From assembly GCA_902806595.1 (NCBI GenBank), contig CADCXC010000046.1:620001-684000 (forward strand): a DNA stretch of 64,000 nt, in the 5' to 3' direction. Below the pieces are notes generated by a model. It searched no databases, was not told the DNA's origin, and saw only the letters and a program-made list of their open reading frames with translations. Source of the stretch: Pyrenopolyporus hunteri (Eukaryota > Ascomycota > Sordariomycetes > Xylariales > Hypoxylaceae). Made by a program: the position numbers and the translations under genes. Each line of letters opens with the position of its first letter. Within the stretch, counting starts at the first letter, position 1. Positions 45,099 to 56,199 of this stretch are shown here, one piece after another.

Positions 45099-46355
45099 AT
45101 GCGATCCCCATTGCAAAAAGTAATAGCTCCCGCGCTCCGAGGACTGCACACGATCGCCTCTGTCCCGCGACCACAGCGATGCTTCCACCAGACTACCTTT
45201 ACCTCTCTGCCACGGAAGCGCACCTTCTTCACCTCAAATCAGTTGTTGTCGAATAATACCAGGGGCGACGAGTCAACACCAACCTCGGAAGACCCTGCTA
45301 GCGACCCGGAAGCGCAGCAGCAGCAGCAGCAGCAGCAGAGTAAAACTCCGACCTCCAAGCGCAAACCCATTCGAGTTTCGGCGGCCAAGACTCTGCGTCT
45401 AGGCCTAACCACCAAACCACCTAAACGTACTACCACCACGAAAAAAGACAACGCCGAATCCGAGACGGACTACCATCGCACCATTACCTCGATATGCGTT
45501 GCTCAATCCTTCGACATGGAGGCTGTGCAGGAGATACTGCGCTTCCACGCCTTCGAGCTAGATCCCGACGGCACCGAGTTCGATCCTACCGGTGTCGTAC
45601 ATGCGAGGGGTATCAATAATGGCGACATATTCGTCTTCCCTTCCGGGACCGTAGTCGCCTGGTCCGTACCTACCGACGCCCTTACCACCCTCGCCACCAG
45701 GCAGCTGATTCAAGCTGCCCAACTGCCGCACCTTGACCGTCTCGAGATGGAGGAACTTGAGTTTGTGCCGGACGAGACTCGCGACACCAGCTATATGAGG
45801 GGTGAGGTGGTCGTTCTAGGCACGCGGGCCGAAGAGCTGCAGAATGACAGGCTAGCCACCACCCTCGCCAAGATCGCCTTCTCGAGCGGGTTGGCGAGGA
45901 GCCCCAAACTAGCAGTGCTGGAAAATCAAGCGATTGAATACTTTGAAAATTCAAAGAACAGCATGGACTTCTTAGAGGGAGGCCTAGAACATAAGCTGAA
46001 GCGTACCACCGTTCTGAAGATGACGGGCCAGCTTCTTAGCCTGAGATCGCAGCTGAACCATTACTCCGACATAACGGACCAGCTCCCGGACATGTTCTGG
46101 GACTCGGAATCGAACCTGGAAAACTACTATAACCAGATAAGTACCGTTCTAGATATACGGCAACGCATCGGGATCCTAAACAAGAAAATTGACTACGCAT
46201 TCGAGAACGTAAGCGTTCTGAGAGAGATGGTCAGCGAAAAGTACGGTCACCGGCTAGAGTGGATCATCATATTCCTCATTGCCGTAGAAGTGGTGTTTGA
46301 ACTGAGGAGGGTATACCACGAATATGTTAGCGAGGCGAATTCAGACAGGAAGTAG
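45099..46355 (+). CDS. RMND1/MRX10-like mitochondrial inner-membrane protein (DUF155)
   Basis: Single exon, 418 residues. The N-terminus (MRSPLQKVIAPALRGLHTIAS...) is a basic mitochondrial presequence. A (CAG)8 run at 45315-45338 encodes eight Gln in a disordered linker. The DUF155 core spans about residues 135-370: GDIFVFPSGTVVAWSVP, LEFVPDETRDTSYMRGEVVVLG and a helical FSSGLARSPKLAVLENQAIEYF stretch. Near the C-terminus RLEWIIIFLIAVEVVFELRR is the single transmembrane segment typical of the family. Yeast MRX10 and human RMND1 anchor or support the mitochondrial ribosome at the inner membrane. The related cytosolic RMD1 group lacks the presequence, so MRX10 is the better match. Confidence 0.85.
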   Translation: MRSPLQKVIAPALRGLHTIASVPRPQRCFHQTTFTSLPRKRTFFTSNQLLSNNTRGDESTPTSEDPASDPEAQQQQQQQQSKTPTSKRKPIRVSAAKTLRLGLTTKPPKRTTTTKKDNAESETDYHRTITSICVAQSFDMEAVQEILRFHAFELDPDGTEFDPTGVVHARGINNGDIFVFPSGTVVAWSVPTDALTTLATRQLIQAAQLPHLDRLEMEELEFVPDETRDTSYMRGEVVVLGTRAEELQNDRLATTLAKIAFSSGLARSPKLAVLENQAIEYFENSKNSMDFLEGGLEHKLKRTTVLKMTGQLLSLRSQLNHYSDITDQLPDMFWDSESNLENYYNQISTVLDIRQRIGILNKKIDYAFENVSVLREMVSEKYGHRLEWIIIFLIAVEVVFELRRVYHEYVSEANSDRK

Positions 46356-47402
46356 ATATTGAATGACCCTTTGTATCTTCATGCGCTGGGGGAACCACGT
46401 AAGAACATTACTCCGTTTTTACTTATGATGTCTTAGTCCGCAATCGTCGGGGCTACGAGCCGCCAGGGCGTCTCTAGTCCAAGCTCGTTTAAGTAGGTAA
46501 TTTCCTGTTAGTTTTCGGCGGAGTATACTGATTTGGCTGCTTGGCTGAATCGACTCTCTAGTCACCTTTACCACGGTTGAATCACAAAACACGCCTTAGA
46601 CACCCGATACGCTACGTGTCCGGGTAAGTACACTGCTGCACATCTACGCTATAAGATGGTATATACTACGTTGGACATAGAGATGATATCCGGCGAGGGC
46701 CCTACAACATCTTTTAGACCTCAGCCAGTAGGAAAGGGGGGGCCAGACGCCATGTTATGCTTACTACATGACACACCGGTTCACCTTTTACCACGCGCCT
46801 TGTCCGCACGCCAGCAAGCGCACCGCTTAATCAGAAAAGGGAGGTTTAATACGCGAAATTATTTTAATCCTATTCCATTCATCCGCCCTCTCGGCAACCT
46901 CCATCAGAGTCGATGCAAAGTCTAGAAGCAAATCCAAATGAACGTACAACTGGAACTTCACGGAAACGTTACGCCCATGCCTTTGGCATTGGTTGTGACC
47001 CCAAACACCTGATCCCTTCCGGCCATAAAGACTAATCCCTTCCGGCCATAAAGACTAATCCAGAACATATCTGGAGTCGATATTCTAGACTGGCTGCGGC
47101 GGGCAGAGACTGTAAAGTCAGGATAGCGTCATTACGACGCTAGAATGTGGCCGGTTCGTAGATCCCCGATTGGCTACCTATTCTCTCCCCCCTTCCGCGT
47201 ATATATCGACGCCGTTCCAAACAGGTTTGTGACCGGGAAGAGATACACGTCGTATAGCTTGGCGAGTTCACGAACCCGTGGCGTATCAGGGTCTACTATG
47301 CGATTACTGCATGAGGATAATCATAAGTGTTCGTCCCCAAAGAGGGAAACCGATAAACGAGAGACTTGATAAAGGGGGGAAATGAGGGGAGAGGCTCGCA
47401 TA
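46356..47402. other. Intergenic, 1.0 kb, with a short tandem repeat
   Basis: No supported gene. Two perfect 23-bp copies (unit ATCCCTTCCGGCCATAAAG plus ACTA) lie at 47012-47057. A divergently overlapping ORF at 46656-46925 has no family character. Confidence 0.55.
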
Positions 47403-48833
47403 CTAATAATACGAAGACAGCTTATCGCCCATGTCTAGGGGCTGCTCAGATTGGCTTATTTTGTGGCTCTCCTCCTGCGACCGCACCGTGTTCCAGAACA
47501 TGGCCGCCGGCTGCACGATGTCCGCAACGATCTCCTTGACGCAGTACCTCGGGTCTGGAGCGAACACCATGGTCGTCTCGTCGACTTCGGCGAACCCAGC
47601 TGCTCCGTGAGCGCCCACGACCGAGAAGCCCTTTTTAGACAGGATTTTTACGCAGAGTTCGGTGTAGGAAGTGTCCTGTGCGTAGAGCCGTATCGGTTTC
47701 TGGAACCGTTTGCCGAGCGCCTCGGCGACGTTCATGGCGGCCGCATGCTTGAATATTGAATGGCGTATGTTCGGGGGGTCGTCCAAAGCTTCGGTTGTGA
47801 TGCTGCCGAGATCGAAACATATAATCTTTTCAATAAATGGCGACATCGGGATTTTCATGAACGTCGAGTAGAAATGCCTTCCGATCGGATTGGTTTCCCA
47901 CGCACCGCTGCACGCCCGGAAGATTTCTAGTTCGTCGTTGAGATTCTTGTTCGCGGGATAGTGGAAGGGGAAAGGCTTGATAATCATAGAGCTGTAATAT
48001 GCCCAATTCGGTCGGAAAGACGGTGGAAATGCCAAATCCTGGTAGCCATGAAATACAACCCTGTACGACTCGCTATTCGAGAATGTCAGTATATCGTGGG
48101 AAAGGGAAAAAGGAAAAAAAAAAGGCGAGACTCCAAACCCTTTCTTCTTCTAGAATTGACAGCCCTCCCCAGCATAAGCGGTAATCCAGACGAAATCGTC
48201 ATTTTTGAGGCTCTCCTCCATCTCAAGGAGTTCTTCTTTGGTCCACAGAGCCTCCCCTGACGCGTATTTCGCTATGACTTCCCGTTGAAGCTCGAGCTCC
48301 TTATCTGGCCATTCTCTGAATACGTGTACTGGATCGGGAATAGTACTCGACGTGACGCTTAAGCCTGAGGTCTCAGCCCCCGTCGGACCTCGTTTCGCGC
48401 CATTGGCATGCCCCCCAATTTTGTGGTCATTGGACTTTTTACCGTCATTAGTGCTTCCGTGGAAGGTGAGGAAGCCGTTCGTTACATCATGAGAAGGTGT
48501 TCGGGGCCTGTGCGTGGTCCTGGCAATGCCTTTCCGTTTACCGCGCCACGCGTATTCTTTATAATGAGTATCACCGTTTTGACGATTTGACTTGGGTGCG
48601 CTCGTAGGGGCCGCATAACTTCCTTGCACTGAAAGGCTATCCACGGCCCCGTCACCAGGTGCAAATTGCCCCAGCCGGACTTCGGAGTCATCACTTTCGT
48701 TTGTGTTCAACTTACCTCTGAAGGCCTTGATCCTTTTCCGTATGGAAGCCGTCGAGAACGAACCAGGTTCCACAGTGTTCAGCTTATCTGCTTTGGGGTT
48801 GTCTGATTTACTATACCGGGATACGGCCTTCAT
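47403..48833 (-). CDS. SRR1-like domain protein, two exons with an unresolved junction
   Basis: Two minus-strand coding blocks. Block 1 (48833-48150, 227 codons) has a basic, Ser/Thr-rich N-terminus and ends KEELLEMEESLKNDDFVWITAYAGEG. Block 2 (to 47403) is open from about 48072 as ESYRVVFHGYQDLAFPPS, then IEKIICFDLGSITTEAL, PIRLYAQDTSYTELCVKIL and ETTMVFAPDP. The second block matches the SRR1-like domain of fungal and plant proteins (transcription/heme and clock links in other organisms; role here unknown). The two parts read as one protein, but the only GT before the block 1 stop (GTCAAT) gives phase 1, while the AATAG acceptor needs phase 2. Either a non-canonical splice, an allelic frameshift or an assembly error is present. 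Confidence 0.6.
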
Positions 48834-50277
48834 TTTGGCGTGGGACGAGTAGAGTAGTCAGGAACTGATGGCCGATAATGGATCTGCCACCTAAAGTATA
48901 CTTACACGTATAACGCAGTTCGCCGTGGTATTCTCCTAAAATTGAAATGTGGTCGATGATTGATGGTCGGGAGGACTATTATACTGTAGAATAGATGAGA
49001 GTTATCTTCACCACGACGATTGAGATAGGTTTAGAAATGGAGGCTTGTTACGTTGTAGCTTCCTCTGTATCTGGGACCGCTCTAGGAATAAGACAGGATC
49101 GATGGGTATATCGTTGAACCCTATGTGAGTCTACACCCTGTCGACATCTAGATATCTAGGTCATGGTTGCAGTTGCTCGGAGGGGGGTGTAATTCAACAT
49201 AATAGCCCATTTCTACACTTGGGAAGGGGTTCAAGAAACTGCCCAAAGTTTTTCTTAAGGACTGTACGGCTTTTATAACCCAGCACTAAACCGCTAAATG
49301 ATCGCAACTTAGAATTAGTGGACGCCTATCAATTTGAGTTAACTTCCCAGAGGGGATTGCATTACGATTAGCGGCTGCGGTCTCAGCTGGAGCTGGCAGC
49401 GTAGCCAATACCTACCAGAGCTAGTACTTAGGTGTTCAAAATGGGCCTCGCTACGCGAATAGGGGACATAGCGGCTTGGACGCCATACGTGATCCCGCAG
49501 ATATGCTTTTTATTAATTGCTTGATAACCCCGAGCGGTCGCGCCATGGCTTTTGAAGCTTTCGGTCCATTCGCACGGGACGTCATAGATAAAGATTTTTA
49601 GGTCGTTGCTAAAGTATTTCTATGGAGTAAGTTCAGCAATCATAACAGTAATAGCATGCATCGTAGCAAGGGATGGGGGACGTGAGCGTATCCTAATTAT
49701 CTCGTAGTCTCACCACGGACTCAGAAAAAATAAGGTAAATAAGAGGGTGAAGATTAGCCGACACAGCGAGCAAAAACACAGGAATAAGAGGACCGTAGGC
49801 TTCGGTTAAGCGCATAAACCAGAAGATTTTCTCCCCATTCGGGAGGATTTGTCTCACACGTCACAAGTTTAGTTCACCCGTTGCAAGCCACGAAAATCAG
49901 GGGTGTTCAACAATTCTAGAGAGGGCATTCATCATTATTATGACTTGCTAAGTTATGAGCAGAATACATGTTGAATCCAGCCACCGAAATAGGAGATCCC
50001 GGCGATCTTTAGGGTTCCCGCATCGACGATCGCCCGCAGTAACTGCCGGGGGAAAAAGGGGGCGATGATAACTATCTACACAGATTCCAGACAAATAATG
50101 TGGAGAAGATTGCGTGGACACCGAAACCAAAACCCGTCGTCGACAGCGATAGGTAATATGTTAATAACTTGATATGTCCGCTTGTAGCGGTACCCGACAT
50201 GAGCATTTTTAGAGCAGTCCTACCAGTCTCTTTCCGGCGGCGAACCTCAACCACATAATCCGGCCTCTTCGCATCCA
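48834..50277. other. Divergent intergenic region, 1.4 kb
   Basis: Between the SRR1-like gene (-) and the sialidase-like gene (+). No ORF above 68 codons; no RNA gene or repeat recognised. Confidence 0.55.
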
Positions 50278-51613
50278 ATGGCCGGACGGCTCACCCAGAA
50301 GATCCTAGGCCACATCGGGCCCCTCATTACCGGCGACCCCAGCCAGACCGTGATGTCATCGCCCGCTCGCTGGAGAGTCGACGCCAACGAGACCGTCCTG
50401 CATCCCGCGGGCGGAACTTACCCGCGTCTGTGCCGACTCGCGGACGGCGGCTTGCTATGCCTGACAACGGGATTCCAGGGCCCTGGAGGCCGCGAGCACG
50501 TCTTGCAGGTGTCGCGTAGTGCCGACGGCGGGCGCACCTTTACCCCCCACGGCGAAGTCACCCGCGGCGTCGGCGACATCGATAACGGCTTTCTGATTGA
50601 GGTTCCTCCTTCGAACCCCGAGAGGGATAAACCGGTCGTCCTCGCTGCATTCCGCAATCATGATCGCCCTCCCGGCGGTCGCCCCACGCATTTTCGCATC
50701 GTGAGTATTTTTTATTTCCACTGGCTACACATTACCCATTTACATCGCCTTTCTTTTTATGATATATATCTATTTTTTCAACCCCCCCTATTTCCTCCTT
50801 CAGATAGAATAACGAACAACGAATCCGCGTAACGCTAACCCCCCACCCCCACAGACCGTCTGCCGCAGCTTAGACGGCGGGCGCTCCTGGCACTTCGCCT
50901 CGCAAGCCGCGGAGCAAAACGCGTCGGCGAGCGGCGGCCTCGGGCTCTGGGAGCCCTTCATGCGGCTGGGCGGGCCCTCGGGGCGGTCGGTGCAGCTGAC
51001 CTTCTCGCGGGAGCTCGCGCGCGACGACCAGGAGACGTTCCGGACGGACTCGCGCGACGCGGGGGCGAGCTGGGGCGCGCCGGCGCGGTGCCTGCGGTGC
51101 CACGGGCCGCACGAGCGCCTGCGCGACGGCATGCAGGGGATCGCCGCGGCCCGGGACCGCGCGGCCGTGGGCGCGGACGGCCCCCCCGCCGCCGCCGATG
51201 CCCTGGTCGTCGTGCTGGAGACCACGCGCCACGGCACCTTCAGCGTCGAGTACGCCGTCTCGTACGACGACGGGATGACCTGGGGGTCGCGCGGCGTCGT
51301 GTACCGCCCGCGGCGGCCGGGCCGCAACGCAGGCGCGCCGCAGATCGAGCGCGTCGGCGGTGGCAGCGGCGGGTTCGCCGTCGTGTTCATGACGGACGAG
51401 GAAGCCGATGTGCCGGCGTGGCCGGGCAAGGCCGCCATCAAGGTCGTGTTTGCGGAGGGTCTGGAGGGCGGGCGGATAGTTTGGAGCGAGCCGATGCTCG
51501 TGCACAAGGCGCCGTCTTTCTGGCCGTCGATTATTAGTCTTGGGCCGGATGAGCTTTTGGCTGTTTACGAGCATGGGGGGCGGCCGCTTGGGAAACGCCT
51601 GTTAAGGGGCTAA
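50278..51613 (+). CDS. BNR/Asp-box sialidase-like protein
   Basis: Two exons, 50278-50700 and 50855-51613, joined across a 154-nt intron (GTGAGT, GCTAAC branch, ACAG) in phase 0; 393 residues. Asp-box repeats are SADGGRTF (81-88), SLDGGRSW (about 146-153) and SYDDGMTW near 51262-51285, the beta-turn signature of six-bladed sialidase propellers. An early YPRL (about 48-51) is in the position of the sialidase Arg triad. There is no obvious signal peptide (MAGRLTQKILGHIGPLITGD), unlike secreted fungal GH33 or GH93 enzymes, so substrate and location are open. Exon 2 is extremely GC-rich (runs such as GCCGCCGCCGATG), while the intron and flanks are not. Confidence 0.78.
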
Positions 51614-52980
51614 TTACCTACCTAACCTATCCGGTACCTAATACCGTGGTCGGCTAAGGCGTGTGTGTCATCGTCAAGAAAACTTGTAGAACTAAGATAT
51701 CTGCGAGTAGAGAAAACCGTATAATAACTAATAGACTTGGCTAATACGTTCTGGACAGTCGATGGCATCGTAACGTGGGGCGTAAATATAATTTGCCATA
51801 TCGCTAGTCGTGCTGGAGGATGTTTTGACTGGACAGCCGTTGTTGATAGGCGAGTATCATAAGTAAATATCGGTGGCTATACCAACACTGGCAACTCCAA
51901 TTTCGGGATTCCGATCCGGTGTATTACGGGCTTAAGAAATATCGTGCCTACCATGCACCCTATTCCGAACACACGGACCATGAAGCACTGGGCTTACTCA
52001 CAATAAAGCAGAAATATGCAACGCGGCCAAAATACCTGCGCAGATGTCTTGAGGAAAGGTAAACTCAGGCTATCATTACAAACCATCGAAATAACCTGTC
52101 ATGAACAGAATACCGAATTAAAAGACGACTAATCTAAACAACACAGATAGGCGAGAACACAAGGCACACGATGGAGCGAGACAGTTATAACTAAAACACT
52201 TCACCATCGATTAAGCCCGGTACATCGGCCACGAAACTACTATCTCCTCCCCTTTTTTTCCTTTCCTCTCCTAATATCTTGCTCTCTCCACTGACTCGCA
52301 GGCTTGCAGATCTGTTTTATACATCAAGGCCACGCGCAGTACGACGACGGCGACCGGCGGCCTTGCACCAAATGCGGTGGAAGTTGGGGTTTGGGCAGAC
52401 GTGATGCGAAATTAATGAGAGAAAGCAGAAAACAAAAACAAAGACGAAGTTTTTCTATCCCAGGAGAGAGGGAGAAAACGCACAAACGACGCAGACCCGT
52501 CTAGACGTATTTCCTACCAGACCATTTGCCCTAGGGGAATCCTCTTGTGTTTCCGCTTCGCCAACTCCGTTTCTCCAGGTGTTGTTTGACACCACTCTAA
52601 GAGGACACGACACAATCAGGAGAAGGGACTAAGAAAACGCTTGCGATTCTTTTGCTTAGGCGGAAGAATCTCTCGCTGTTGAACAACGGCCCACCCTCGA
52701 TCCCTTTTTATACCTCCCATCACAATCCCATGCGACGCGGGAAACTACTATCTGTTTCCCAACTCGATTAATATGCAACCTTCAATGATCAGGAATTCAC
52801 GCAATCAGGCAGTCGGCCCGACACATACCCACCAACGTTTGCCTTTCCAAAACCGGCTTCCGATGAAGGGTCTGCCTGTGATCGGTTACGGAACGTATAC
52901 GTGCCATCTTCGCCTTTAACTGGTGGATGCACAGGAGTTCTTGTTACAGAGCGATAGGATACTTGCGGTAAGGAAGGGTT
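51614..52980. other. Intergenic, 1.4 kb
   Basis: Convergent 3' ends. A small ORF at 52304-52504 with one CTKCGG motif has no family support. Nothing else recognised. Confidence 0.55.
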
Positions 52981-55900
52981 CTAGGCTTCTCTACCGGGGG
53001 CCGGCTCGCCACCATTTGCCGTCGGGGCTGCAGGTGCCATCGTCGGGACACCGTTAACCATAGATGGAGGCTTGGGGCTCTGATTAGACGTCTGATAGTT
53101 GGGCATGCCCGCTCGGACTGCTGCTAGCCTTGCCGGATCCCCCCCTAGGCCAATACCACCCAAGCCGACCGGCGCCCCAACTTGTCCCTGGCCGGATATC
53201 GAATTCCTGATACCCTCGTTCGTCCGCTGCGCCTCCTTAACCGCGCCGGAACGGGCCTTAATCTGATTGATAGCCTGTACGGCTTGGTGGGGTTGTATCG
53301 ACGACTGGAATGACGGCGTGCCTGGAGTTTGGGGGTTCGGGTCATGCTGTCCGTGCTGTCCGTGCTGAATGTGCTGATTGTGCTGATTGCTCGGTGTGGC
53401 GGGCGAACCGGCTGGTGGATAATACCGCCTCAGCTGGTCGTTAGTCATATTTACCTGGCCGCTATAGGGCGCTTGTCTTGTGGGCGTTGCGACTGGGTTG
53501 TACGCCGGATGGTGAGGGATGGGCTGATGTTGATGCTGATGCTGGTGCTGGTGCTGATGTTGGTGTTGATGCTGCGGTTGCTGGTGGGGTACATGGGGAG
53601 ACGCGGTTCTCTGGGGCACCGTAGCGGCGCCGTTTACATATTGGCTATATGGCGGATGCGTTGGAGTGGCGTGTTGCTGAGGTTGGTGTTGCAGCTGATG
53701 TGTCTGGTGTGGCGGTATATAGGGCTGGAAGTTGGGCGCTTGGGACGTTGGCGGGTACGAGGGGAAGCGAGCCTGGGATGCCGCGTTGCCCATGTTAGGG
53801 TAGCCTGGAATCGGCTGGAAAGCTGGCCGGGCCGGCGCAGGGGATCCTCCATAGGGACCGGGCTGTGCGTATGGCGGGGGTTTGTTAAATTGCTGATAGC
53901 CTGCATTAGGATATGGATTAGGAGTCCTGAAGCCGGTGTTTGAGGGTGGCCGCTGAGGATAGGCGGGCGGCATCGTCTGTGGGGGTCTCTGTATTGCCGG
54001 CTGAGGAGGCCGTATCGGTGTCTGCGTGTTATAGTATTGCGGATTGGGCATTGGAGCACGGTTCCCATGGTATTGCTGGTTGTACTGTAAGCCGTTTGAT
54101 GAGCTTGACGAGCGATGCGTGACCGGTCGGGGGGTTCCGGTAACAGCTTGCGCGGCTCTAGCGCGAGAAGCGGCTTCGTCTTCCTCCATCAGGCCTTGAT
54201 ATTCGTCGGTACGAACTTCGATCTTAGTTGAAATGTTGAGTTCATCTAGTTTGTCCGAATTTAGGCGTGCAACCGCGTAAGGGGGAAGCATCTGGATAAC
54301 GAGAGCCAGTTGCGCCTTAAGGGCCTGGTAGGTGGCCATCTCTTCCTCGCCGGGTTGCACAGGCGTCCCGTTCGTAAGCATATCGCTATGAGCCGGGTCC
54401 GCCGCGTATCGGCTCTGGCTAGAGGCGGTCGGCAGGGTCAAGTTGCGGTTCTTCTGATAGGACACTAGCGTCTGGATCATATCGGATACCTCTTGAAGGA
54501 TGTCGTCGACGTCTTTCTCCTCGTCGGACTTCTTGGGGCAGCAGACCTGCTCGAGGCTCGGGTCCACCATGGTATCGTCCCAGTTATCCAGCGCTTCCTT
54601 AATCAGTTCCTCGTCGATCTCCTCGACAGGAGGAGCAGCTGCCCCGTCTCCCTCCTTAGGGTTGTCTTCCGGTTGTTCGGTTTCTGCTAGGCGATCGAAG
54701 CTACGCTTTCCCACCTTCTGCCACCACATGGTGTGGCTAATTAAACCGGACGAGATCATAGCGGCTGAGTCGTCCTTGGAGGGGGCAAAGCTTGAGAATG
54801 CGCCACGGAAAAGGGCTTCCATCTCAGACATTTCGAGGTCGAATGACGAGGGTTTGTTCCCGGCCAGGCTCAGGGCTCGCTCGCGTTGTTTCGTCATGAT
54901 TTGGGACGGGGGTGCGGCGTTGCTGTAATCTAACCAGCGGCCGGTAGAAATGGCTTGACTAAAATACGACCCGGCACGATACTTGGATTTCTCAGTCAAC
55001 TCAGGGCGATGCCAACCAACTTGGACACCCTTGGTCGTGCTTTTCGGCGCCTTGGGCGGTTGGAGCGAGGGAAGGTTGCGCGGTGGTGGGAAGAGCTCCC
55101 CTAGCGTCTTGGATTTCTTCTCCTTCTCGACGGCGGATGGGAAGGAATACGGTATTGCCCTAGCGGTCTTGACACCACTGGGCAGGCCAATCTCTCTCAG
55201 CGGGCGAATAACTGCACCTGTGCCGTCAGGGTTGGGGACCTGATGCTGCAGACTCGAGTACAGTGGTTTCCTCCTCATCTGCTCGCCGTTAACTGTCAGT
55301 ACTATATTTCCGCTGGCATTGGATTGTAAGTCGCTAATGGCTTCGAGGCTCTGGAGCACGTCTGGGACAGGACCGTTATTAGGATACGTCATCTCTCGCT
55401 TGAAGATGCTGAAGGCCTGCCGCTTGAAGTCGATGATCCTGGCGATGGCTTCATCGTTCGCCCTGGCATCTTGTCCAGGTCGGACATCACGTAATTTCTC
55501 CAGATGGTCTAGAATGGATGTCCTGATATCGGCAACGATGCTTTCGAGGTCGCCATACTGCTCCTGGGCTACCTTATCGGCAATGGAAAGGCGTGGCGGA
55601 CCGTCGTCGGGCTTCTTCCGCTTCGCTTGGGGTTCAGAGGAGTCTTCCGGGTCAGGAAGGGGTCGCTTGAGGACCGAGGGTGTTGGGTCAAATCTGGGTA
55701 CCGGCAAAAGTAAGTATGAGATAATACCGATGCATTACGCGTTGGGGAAAAGCAAAATATGCGCGTGAAGCATACGGGGGTTGGTTAGTAGGCAAAAGGT
55801 GCGTGGTCGGGGAAGGTCATAATACCTCTCGAGGACTTCATAGTAGTTGCGGATCGTGGGTTGATCGACCTTTGTCGCGCTCGGGGGCGGCGAGGCGGCG

Positions 55901-56199
55901 TTGGTTGGTATAGGAGTAATGCGATTAATGTTGAGGCCATTTGGTGGCTTCTCGCTCACGTCGGGTGATTCGCGTTTGCGCTTGACGGAGGTGTTGCTGG
56001 CGACGGATTGCGCGGTATTGACATCGGAGTCGGCAACGGAGTTGGGATAATTGGCGTTGTTAGTATTGGCATTGAGATTGAGATTGGCGTTGACGTCGCC
56101 GTTGTTATTATTGTTACTGCTATTGGTATTGGTATTGCTATTGCTGAGCTGCACGGTCGCAGGAACGCCGTTGGGAAATGCTATGGCTGGCGAGGCCAT
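52981..56199 (-). CDS. Conserved fungal nuclear protein, low-complexity rich, function unknown
   Basis: Two exons, 56199-55826 and 55693-52981, with a 132-nt intron (GTATTA...CCCAG) joining YYEVLER to FDPTPSVLKRPLPDP; 1,028 residues. Exon 1 has an Asn-rich tract (about 56030-56145), an NLS-like VKRKRESPD and QPTIRNYYEVLER. The middle (TLGELFPPPRNLPSLQPP, then STGRWLDYSNAAPPSQ, then SGLISHTMWWQKVGKRSFD) is conserved-looking and probably the functional core. A coiled helical region follows (EEEMATYQALKAQLALVIQM). The last ~380 residues are Pro/Gln/His-rich with a pure His-Gln run at 53521-53583. I recognise the pattern from filamentous fungi but cannot name it reliably; composition suggests a transcription or chromatin cofactor. 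That role is inference. Confidence 0.8.
53521..53583 (-). repeat. His-Gln coding microsatellite
   Basis: Alternating CAT/CAC/CAG/CAA codons on the minus strand encode a (QH)n run of about 20 residues inside the nuclear protein. Degenerate third bases suggest an old expansion. Confidence 0.8.

Noticed and set aside
46656..46925. 89-codon plus-strand ORF
   Set aside because: No recognisable domain and composition like random intergenic DNA.
52304..52504. 66-codon ORF with CTKCGG motif
   Set aside because: One Cys pair only, no ATG-led conserved context, basic low-complexity tail.
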